This document shows positions 1 through 5,831 of a DNA stretch of 64,000 bases, piece after piece. The notes beneath the pieces were generated by a model that had not been told where the DNA came from, did not search any database, and saw nothing but the letters and a program-made list of their open reading frames with translations. The position numbers were made by a program, and so were the translations under genes. Position 1 is the first letter of the stretch. Each line of letters opens with the position of its first letter. Location of the stretch: assembly GCA_964584785.1 (NCBI GenBank), contig CAZPBY010000034.1:13471-77470 (forward strand). The letters run 5' to 3'. The stretch comes from JAHFTY01 sp964584785 (lineage in GTDB: Bacteria; Acidobacteriota; Terriglobia; 20CM-2-55-15).

Positions 1-1
1 C

Positions 2-745
2 GCGATGAATGGCGAAGCCGATCGTCCGCCGGTTCTTCCCAGTTTCCCGCTCGCGGATATGACGTCGGGGCTGTACGCGGCGAATGCCGTGATGTTCGCT
101 CTTTATCATCGCGACGTGCACGGCGGCGAAGGCCAGAGCGTCGATGTTTCCCTGTTCGAGTCGCTGTTTTCATTGCTCGGACCTGTCCCCGCGGAATACG
201 CTGCGCTGGGCAAGGTGCGCATCCGTCAGGGCAACCGGTCGACCAATGCGGGACCGCGCGGATGTTATCGCACGACCGATGGGCAGTGGATCGCCGTCAG
301 CGGTTCGACGCCGAAAATGGCAGAGCGTTTTCTGGAAGGATACGAACTTGGGGAGATGCTCGAAGATCCTCGATTTGCGACAAACGAGGCCAGAGTGCGG
401 CACTCCGAGGAGTTGGACACGGCCATTCGTAACGCGATAGGAAAACGCTCGTTGTCGGCCAACATGGAAATCATCGAGAAGAACAAGTTGACGGCACATC
501 CCGTTCAAACGATTGCGGACATCGAAAAAGATGCGCATTGGCAGGCGCAACACCTGACCGTCGAAGTCGGACAGAACGGCCGCGCGGTTCGAATGCACAA
601 CGTGATTCCGCGATTGTCGGACACGCCGGGCGAAATTCGATGGCCCGGCGGCAATCTCGGTGAGCACAACGAAGAGATTTACTGCGGTGAATTGCGCATG
701 GCGCGTGGAGATCTGGACGCGTTGCAGAGCCGCGGGATTATTTAG
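2..745 (+). CDS. Class III CoA-transferase (CaiB/BaiF family), 5'-truncated by window edge
   Basis: The reading frame is open to the first base, so only the C-terminal part (about 247 residues of a family usually near 400) is visible. The segment PLADMTSGLYAANAVMFALY and the following HGGEGQSVDVSLFESL are typical of the central part of CaiB/BaiF formyl-CoA-type transferases, which move CoA between an acyl-CoA and a free acid through a glutamyl anhydride. The catalytic Asp region lies upstream and cannot be checked. The gene is followed after 15 bp by a citryl-CoA-lyase-like gene and then by an acylating aldehyde dehydrogenase, which suggests it activates an acid for cleavage and reduction in the same pathway. 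The substrate is unknown. The family call is firm. Confidence 0.88.
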   Translation, partial: AMNGEADRPPVLPSFPLADMTSGLYAANAVMFALYHRDVHGGEGQSVDVSLFESLFSLLGPVPAEYAALGKVRIRQGNRSTNAGPRGCYRTTDGQWIAVSGSTPKMAERFLEGYELGEMLEDPRFATNEARVRHSEELDTAIRNAIGKRSLSANMEIIEKNKLTAHPVQTIADIEKDAHWQAQHLTVEVGQNGRAVRMHNVIPRLSDTPGEIRWPGGNLGEHNEEIYCGELRMARGDLDALQSRGII

Positions 746-760
746 CGAGGAAACACAGCT

Positions 761-1549
761 GTGGAACCCTGGAAGACTGCTTTAAGCAACTCCGACGAAA
801 ACAACATCTGGATCCGTGGGCAGGAAATGACGTCGCTGATGGCCAACGCGTCGTTTACCGAGGTCGTATTTTTGCTCCACCACGGGAGATCGCCCAGCGC
901 CGCAGAACGGCGGCTTCTGGATGCGATTCTGATCGCCGTGTCGGATCACGGTCCGGGATCACCTTCGGCCGCAACGTCTCGGCTGGTCGCGAGCGCCAAC
1001 CGGCAGGCACCCGAAGCTGCCGTCGCGGCAGGTGTGCTCGCCATCGGCGATATGCATGCGGGAGCCGGCATGGCGTGCATGCACATGATCGAGGACGGGC
1101 TCGAACTCGCGCATTCCAAATCGCTCACTCTCGTCCAGGTGGCGGAGTGCATCGTCGACGACGCGAAGCAAAACAAGAAACGCCTGCCGGGCTTGGGACA
1201 CCGCGTTCACACTCTGGACCCCCGGTCCACCGTGTTGTTCGACATGGCGAGAGAAAGCGGAGTTGCCGGCGACGGCGTAGAGTTGCTCATCAACATCGAA
1301 GCGGCGGCCCGGAAGAAGATCAAACCGCTCCCGGTCAACGTCGATGGCGCTCTGGGTGCGGTCCTTCACGACATGGGTTTTCCGCCGTTGTTCGGCAAAT
1401 TGGTTTTCATCGTGGGCCGTGTCGCCGGACTGACGGCGCAGGTCATGGAAGAGTACACGCGCGAACGGCCGATGCGGATCAAGATTCCCGTTACCTACGA
1501 CGGCATCCCTCCAAAATCGAACGGCAGCAACGGCAACAACGGACACTGA
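761..1549 (+). CDS. Citrate-synthase-fold lyase, citryl-CoA lyase-like
   Basis: This 262-residue protein is a short member of the citrate synthase superfamily. Visible hallmarks are the HAGAGMA segment (about residue 93), the catalytic-type His in GLGHRVHTLDPR (about 145-156) and the catalytic-type Asp in VNVDGALGA (about 190). The length matches stand-alone citryl-CoA lyases, which split a 3-hydroxyacyl-CoA into acyl-CoA and a 2-oxo acid, rather than full-length citrate synthases (over 370 residues). The start is GTG with AGGAAA eight bases upstream. It lies 15 bp after a CoA-transferase and 1 bp before an acylating aldehyde dehydrogenase, so the three probably act in sequence. The true substrate could be citryl-CoA or another 3-hydroxyacyl-CoA; the sequence does not decide this. 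Confidence 0.8.
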   Translation: MEPWKTALSNSDENNIWIRGQEMTSLMANASFTEVVFLLHHGRSPSAAERRLLDAILIAVSDHGPGSPSAATSRLVASANRQAPEAAVAAGVLAIGDMHAGAGMACMHMIEDGLELAHSKSLTLVQVAECIVDDAKQNKKRLPGLGHRVHTLDPRSTVLFDMARESGVAGDGVELLINIEAAARKKIKPLPVNVDGALGAVLHDMGFPPLFGKLVFIVGRVAGLTAQVMEEYTRERPMRIKIPVTYDGIPPKSNGSNGNNGH

Positions 1550-1550
1550 C

Positions 1551-2951
1551 GTGACCAGACCCATCCGCGAGGACGAACGAAGATCCGCGCAGGATCTCCT
1601 GACCGGAGCGCGCGCCGCCATGCAGGAAATCGCGAACTACGATCAACCGGCGGTGGATCGGTTGTGCCGCGCGATCGCCTGGGCCACGTCGAACGAGACG
1701 ACAGCCACGCGGCTCGCCAACATGAGCGTAGACGAGAGCGGTATGGGCGGCCGTGAACCGACACGGCGCGCGAAGATTCTGGGCGTGTTGCGCGATGCAT
1801 TGCGTCAGAAGAGCATCGGCATCATTGAAGAGATTCCGGAAAAGGGAATCGTCAAGTACGCGAAGCCGGCTGGAGTCATCGCATCGCTGATTCCCGTAAC
1901 CAGTCCATACGTCACTCCCGCGACGGTTGCGATTTACGCCATCAAATGCAGGGACGCCGTCATTTTTTCTCCTCACCCCGGCAGCCGGAAAACAACATTC
2001 GAGACCGTGCGCATCATGCGCGCGGCTTTGAAAAAAGCGGGTGCGCCCGAAAACATCCTGCAGTGCGTCGAAAGCCCGAGCATTCCGCTGGCGCAGGAAT
2101 TGATGTCGATTTGCGAGCTGACGATCGCCACCGGCGGACCGGCGATGGTGAAAGCCGCGTACAGCTCCGGCAAGCCGGCGTACGGAGTCGGCGCGGGGAA
2201 CGCGACGATGGTTGTCGACGAGACCGCCAACGTCGAGGAAGCTGCAAGAAACACTCGAATCAGCAAAACCAACGATAACGGTTCCGGATGCTCGGCCGAC
2301 GGCAACCTGCTGGTGGATGCGTCGATCTACGATGCCATGCGGGCTCAGCTTCAGAAGGAAGGCGGCTACCTCGTCAACGCCAAGGAGAAGAAGCTTCTCG
2401 AAGCGGCCTACTGGGATTCCGAAGGACATCGAACCGCCGAAACCATTGCGCGGCCCGCTTCACGAGTTGCCGAGATCGCGGGATTCTCGATTCCAGCCGA
2501 CAAGAAATTTCTGCTCGTCGAAGAAGACAAGATCGGTAAAGAACACGCGTTTTCCCGCGAGAAGCTCGGAACCGTCCTCGCGATCTTCAAGTTTCACGGC
2601 TTTGCGATGGCGCTCGACATGGTGCGGCGGATTTTCGAAGTCGGAGGCAAGGGACACTCGTGCGGCATCTATTCGTTCAACGATGATCACATCCATCAAC
2701 TCGCGATGGTTGCACCGGTCAGCCGCATGATGGTCCGCCAGGTTCAATCCAGCTCCAATGCCGGCACGTTCACGAACGGCATGCCGATGACGTCGAGCAT
2801 GGGGTGCGGTGTCTGGGGCGGCAACATCACCAACGAAAATATTTCACTCAAACACTACATGAACGTCACCTGGGTCAGCCGTCCGATCCCCATGGATCGT
2901 CCATCCGACGAAGAACTCCTCGGTGAGTTCTTCAACAGCGAGATTTTTTAA
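1551..2951 (+). CDS. CoA-acylating aldehyde dehydrogenase (sulfoacetaldehyde dehydrogenase-like)
   Basis: This 466-residue protein belongs to the aldehyde dehydrogenase superfamily, in the CoA-acylating group that includes SauS/EutE/AdhE-N. The catalytic Cys is in the NGSGCSADGN motif (about residue 248), and the N-domain contains the group signature around PAGVIASLIPVTSPYVTPAT. Members interconvert an acyl-CoA and its aldehyde with NAD(P)H and do not need the general-base Glu of non-acylating enzymes. Start is GTG, one base after the lyase stop. Database relatives are often labelled acylating sulfoacetaldehyde dehydrogenase, but no sulfonate genes are visible here, so the substrate is open. 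The last ~95 bases are repeated, degenerate, about 280 bp downstream. Confidence 0.85.
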   Translation: MTRPIREDERRSAQDLLTGARAAMQEIANYDQPAVDRLCRAIAWATSNETTATRLANMSVDESGMGGREPTRRAKILGVLRDALRQKSIGIIEEIPEKGIVKYAKPAGVIASLIPVTSPYVTPATVAIYAIKCRDAVIFSPHPGSRKTTFETVRIMRAALKKAGAPENILQCVESPSIPLAQELMSICELTIATGGPAMVKAAYSSGKPAYGVGAGNATMVVDETANVEEAARNTRISKTNDNGSGCSADGNLLVDASIYDAMRAQLQKEGGYLVNAKEKKLLEAAYWDSEGHRTAETIARPASRVAEIAGFSIPADKKFLLVEEDKIGKEHAFSREKLGTVLAIFKFHGFAMALDMVRRIFEVGGKGHSCGIYSFNDDHIHQLAMVAPVSRMMVRQVQSSSNAGTFTNGMPMTSSMGCGVWGGNITNENISLKHYMNVTWVSRPIPMDRPSDEELLGEFFNSEIF

Positions 2952-3155
2952 GCGATCCGTTCGGTCACAACCCCCGGAAATGCCTCAAGTGCCAAACCAC
3001 CCATGATCGCGACGGAGTGCCCGCGGCCGAAAGGTCAGCGATGGCTGCACGTACTGATGGTGAAGGATCGAATGGTGCGATCGAGCCGACGATGTGTGTC
3101 GGCCGCGGCTTATCGGGTGAGCCGGTTTCGTCTTCAGCCACGCAATCCAGAAACC

Positions 3156-3230
3156 TGGGACGGAGGAAAAATAGACGGGAAAAAATGTGAGGCACGTGGC
3201 GAGTTAACGCCCATATTCTCCTCCGTCCCA
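3156..3230. repeat. 75-bp MITE-like element with perfect 12-bp terminal inverted repeats
   Basis: The arms TGGGACGGAGGA (3156-3167) and TCCTCCGTCCCA (3219-3230) are perfect inverted repeats around an A-rich core. AAAC lies immediately outside on both sides (with one extra C at left), which could be a target-site duplication. No transposase is encoded. The size and structure fit a non-autonomous miniature element or a REP-type palindromic unit. It abuts the duplicated gene tail starting at 3232. A free-standing terminator of the upstream operon is an alternative, but the 51-bp loop argues against it. Confidence 0.55.
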
Positions 3231-3231
3231 A

Positions 3232-3329
3232 AACGCCACGGGTCAGCCATCCGATCCCTATGGATCGTCCATCCGCCGACGAACTCCTCGGTGAGTTCTT
3301 CAACAGCGAGATTTTTAAGCGATCGGTTC
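3232..3329 (+). repeat. Degenerate second copy of the aldehyde dehydrogenase 3' end
   Basis: This stretch repeats about 2862-2961, covering the last ~30 codons of the upstream dehydrogenase. From GGGTCAGCC onward roughly 91 bases align with about six differences, including one T lost from the T-run at the stop codon, so the copied stop is destroyed. Residues equivalent to MDRPSADELLGEFFNSEIF are still readable from 3260. It is non-functional as a gene and is followed immediately by the degenerate tandem array at 3345-3835. Confidence 0.85.
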
Positions 3330-3344
3330 CTCGACCGACCTTTT

Positions 3345-3835
3345 GCCTTCGGGGAATTGTTTTCGACGCGGCGACGATGTTTTGTTTCGATCAACTGCCC
3401 CGTTTTTTCCCCGGGAAAAAAAGCCTGATTCGTGCGGCGAAGATCCATTCCGCGACGGCGTCAAACACATTCCTTACGAACAAGATTATTTCGATCGCCG
3501 AAAAGATCCTTTCAGTCGACCGCAAGTGACGTTGGTTAAACCATTTGCCGAGAGGGCGGGTCGAGAGGGCTTTTTGAAAGACGCTTCAGATTATTTGGAC
3601 GGCGGAAAAGATATTCTGAATGACGACAAAAACGACCTCCGCGCCGCCGTAGGCTTTCTCTCACATCGACAGAATTTGCTCGCGGCCGCGACGATCTTGA
3701 GAGTGCGTGAGCGAGTTTTGTTCGCTGCTTATCCGGTCTATTGCGCCGCGACAAAGATTATTTCAGTGACGCAGGAGATCTTCTCCCTTACGCAAAAGCC
3801 TTTTCCATCGACCCCGAAGCATAACGGAAGAGCCA
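3345..3835. repeat. Degenerate tandem array, ~20-22-bp unit
   Basis: The stretch is built from diverged ~21-base units of the type AAAGATTATTTCGNTCGCCG. Clear units occur around 3482-3527, 3588-3630 and 3755-3815. In one frame the last part reads as heptads (TKIISVT, QEIFSLT, QKPFPST), showing 21-bp periodicity. A 167-codon open frame across it (3343-3846) is a by-product of the repeat and has no recognisable domain. The unit resembles, in base pattern, the cleaner 20-bp arrays at 43347 and 44616. No CRISPR-like spacers are present. Confidence 0.6.
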
Positions 3836-3912
3836 CAGAACATTGACGAGAGGCATCGCCCATCGGCAATCGTTTAAAGAAACAACGACAACACAGAAAA
3901 CAAAACTCTCGC

Positions 3913-4086
3913 ATGAAATTCAACAACAACCTGCTTCGACTCTCCGCAACCGACATCGCTAAACGTCTGGCATGTCCTCATCTAACCGCACTCGACCTAC
4001 TTGGAGTGCAAATGAAGATCGAGCGGCCGCACTGGCATGATCCGGGTGTTGCCGTGGGTGTTGCCGTGCGGATATCGCCAGATTAA
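3913..4086 (+). pseudogene. N-terminal fragment of a TM0106-type RecB-like nuclease
   Basis: An ATG opens a 57-codon frame whose first ~47 residues match the N-terminal pattern of TM0106-family RecB-like putative nucleases: RLSATDIAKRLACPHLTALD, then a basic segment and RPHWHDPG. Complete members are several hundred residues long, with a distal PD-(D/E)XK nuclease core that is absent here. The frame ends just after a tandem 12-base duplication (GGTGTTGCCGTG twice, about 4047-4070), which looks like a deletion or slippage scar, followed by TAA. This is a broken gene. The match is from remembered family pattern, not an alignment. Confidence 0.6.
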
Positions 4087-4181
4087 TCCACCGGCAACTC
4101 TAGTGACGGCTGCGGGCGCGACCGGTCAGAAGGCTATCGCACAGTAGGAGGTCAAAAGTGCGTCAGCTCTGCTTTTGGACG

Positions 4182-4769
4182 TCAGGTGTTATTTCTTTTT
4201 CGAGGCGCCTTCAAGCGTGGCCGTGGAGAGGCGTGACGTTGGAAGATATCGGATTCTTTTCGCCCGTATTGTTCATCTTTTCCAAGAGGCTGGCTCACTT
4301 GGAGGAACATTAGTTGAGCCGGCATGTCCTCCTCAGCGACGAGTTCAACTGTCGCTTGACCGAAATTACACATCTCAAGCGTGATGTGGTTGTCGTAACC
4401 GGGGTCAATCTTCGGCGCCGTGACGTGAACGGTTATTCCCAAGCGGCCCCAGCTACTGCGACCTTCGACAAGCCCAGCGAGATCGCCTGGAAGTGTAACG
4501 CGCTCCAGTGTCTGCGCCAGAACAAAACCTTGCGGCTTCAGCACAAATCTTTCCTGTTCCAAGTCCTCCCATAGATCGTCTGCCGCCCATATCGATTTAT
4601 CTACGCGCACTGCTGATATGTAGTCCGGAGGCTTTTTCAGAATCGTAAATTTGTAGCCCAATTTCAAGTCGACCGAAACCTGGTCGACCCGCGATTCATC
4701 AACGACGGGAGTGAATTTTATGCGACCGGATTTCAAGGCGGCGAGTATATGGGGTCTCGATAGAATCAA
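4182..4769 (-). CDS. dcd: dCTP deaminase
   Basis: This 195-residue protein has the dCTP deaminase/dUTPase fold and would convert dCTP to dUTP. The N-terminus MILSRPHILAAL is the usual Dcd opening. The core contains GRSSWGRLGITVHVTA and DPGYDNHITLEMCN, which carry the substrate-binding Arg/Ser and the catalytic Glu. The start is TTG, overlapping the TGA of the upstream small gene (TTGA), so the two are probably translationally coupled. The length is normal. The C-terminal tail is basic. No thymidylate genes are near; the neighbours are a broken nuclease gene and a protease gene, so a role outside housekeeping nucleotide synthesis is possible but unproven. Confidence 0.92.
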   Translation of the reverse strand: MILSRPHILAALKSGRIKFTPVVDESRVDQVSVDLKLGYKFTILKKPPDYISAVRVDKSIWAADDLWEDLEQERFVLKPQGFVLAQTLERVTLPGDLAGLVEGRSSWGRLGITVHVTAPKIDPGYDNHITLEMCNFGQATVELVAEEDMPAQLMFLQVSQPLGKDEQYGRKESDIFQRHASPRPRLKAPRKRNNT

Positions 4770-5062
4770 GCGAGTTCAACTGCCGAGATTTTATCCTCGA
4801 AAAGCGCAGCAGCGAGAGGAGCACCTGGTAATCGAGCATCAAACCGGTCATCGCGGACCCCGAGGATCAATCCCTTTATAAAGGTAGTGCCGGTCATTAC
4901 CGGCTCTCTCAGCGCGGATACTGGTGAAAATCCGATCCATTCCGCATTCGATGATGAAGATTTGGCACGAATCATCCGTTCATCAGAAAAAGGTCCGGGC
5001 TTAACATCGCATCTAATCCAAACGTATTGTCCCGGCTTAATATTGGTCCTTGCGGTTGGCAT
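4766..5062 (-). CDS. Small hypothetical protein coupled to dCTP deaminase
   Basis: This is a 98-residue protein with an ATG start and no clear ribosome-binding site. It has no signal peptide or membrane segment. The sequence looks beta-rich, with the segments GQYVWIRCDVKPGPFSDERM and TTFIKGLILGVRDDRFDARL. I do not recognise the family. Its stop overlaps the TTG start of the dCTP deaminase, forming a two-gene unit, so it may be a partner or regulator of that enzyme. Confidence 0.7.
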   Translation of the reverse strand: MPTARTNIKPGQYVWIRCDVKPGPFSDERMIRAKSSSSNAEWIGFSPVSALREPVMTGTTFIKGLILGVRDDRFDARLPGAPLAAALFEDKISAVELA

Positions 5063-5411
5063 TTTAGATTTTTCTGGCTAATTACGGAACTTCATGAAAA
5101 TCGTCAAGCAATAAAGCTGCCACAAAAAAGAGAATCGGATTTAGGGAATCGTCACTCCAGTGGACGTAACGTTTACGGTTTTTATAACGCAAATCGGACA
5201 GTTCAGGTCCCTTGCCGTTCTTCAACGGCGGTGCGAGGGCGGTTTCGAGGTGTTGGCAGGATCAGAATCTTTTAGAGTCGAAGGGAACTGTTGGAGGCGA
5301 CTGGCTTGATCTTATCGGCATCGACTTTCCCGAAACCGGTCAAATCTTCTGAATAGTAACGCCCCGTTTAAACCGTGCAGACACCACGGCTCGGCCCTAT
5401 ATTTATAGGTA
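5063..5411. other. Intergenic region between divergent genes
   Basis: About 350 bases are without a convincing gene. An 82-codon plus-strand frame (5027-5275) has no recognisable motifs and overlaps the 5' end of the minus-strand small gene. The stretch should hold promoters for both directions. The T/A-rich CTATATTTATAGG just before 5412 is the only -10-like feature I can point to, and no convincing -35 box was found. Confidence 0.5.
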
Positions 5412-5828
5412 ATGGTAAACACAAACTCCAATATGCCGGCAGATGTGGATATCGATCCGGAGTTGATCCGGCAATTGGATGAAGCTCCGGGCGAGGTTGC
5501 GGCGGTGCTGCGTCTGCGCGGAGAGAACGCGTCGGAAATCGTGCCGTCTCCGGAACGGACGGAGGAGTTGACGCATCAGGTTGTCGGACGCGTTAAGAAA
5601 AAACTTGGCGCCGAAGCGCGTTATAACGTGTTCAAGAATCTGGGATCGTTTGTCGTGTCGGGCGGCCCCCAACTGATACGTGAGCTGATTGCACAGCCCG
5701 AGGTGGTCGCCGCTGTTGCGAACGAACAACCTTCGAGTCCAATGATTGAGCCGGTACGCAAAGCGCCGGCCCCCCCGGCGCGGCCGGCCCGCGTGACGAA
5801 GTCCAGGAGCCGGCGCCGCGCTAAATAA
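5412..5828 (+). CDS. Stand-alone subtilase propeptide/I9-inhibitor-like protein
   Basis: This 138-residue soluble protein has no signal peptide. The core around 68-100 (RYNVFKNLGSFVVSGGPQLI, then RELIAQPEVVAAVAN) resembles the end of inhibitor-I9-type propeptides and aligns by eye with residues ~420-450 of the neighbouring subtilase fusion (HFPNLGVMLGTV ... GVQSVEA). The preceding VAAVLRLRG segment matches the VLVVLRS strand there. Both proteins end in a similar Lys/Arg-rich tail (TKSRSRRRAK here, KVARSKSRR in the protease). The two genes converge with a 3-bp gap between stops. A role as inhibitor or folding chaperone of the protease is inferred from this similarity and position. Confidence 0.65.
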   Translation: MVNTNSNMPADVDIDPELIRQLDEAPGEVAAVLRLRGENASEIVPSPERTEELTHQVVGRVKKKLGAEARYNVFKNLGSFVVSGGPQLIRELIAQPEVVAAVANEQPSSPMIEPVRKAPAPPARPARVTKSRSRRRAK

Positions 5829-5831
5829 GGC

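Noticed and set aside
3343..3846. 167-codon frame in the degenerate array
   Set aside because: It exists because the repeat unit is a multiple of three in places; it encodes heptad-like repeats with no start signal and no known domain.
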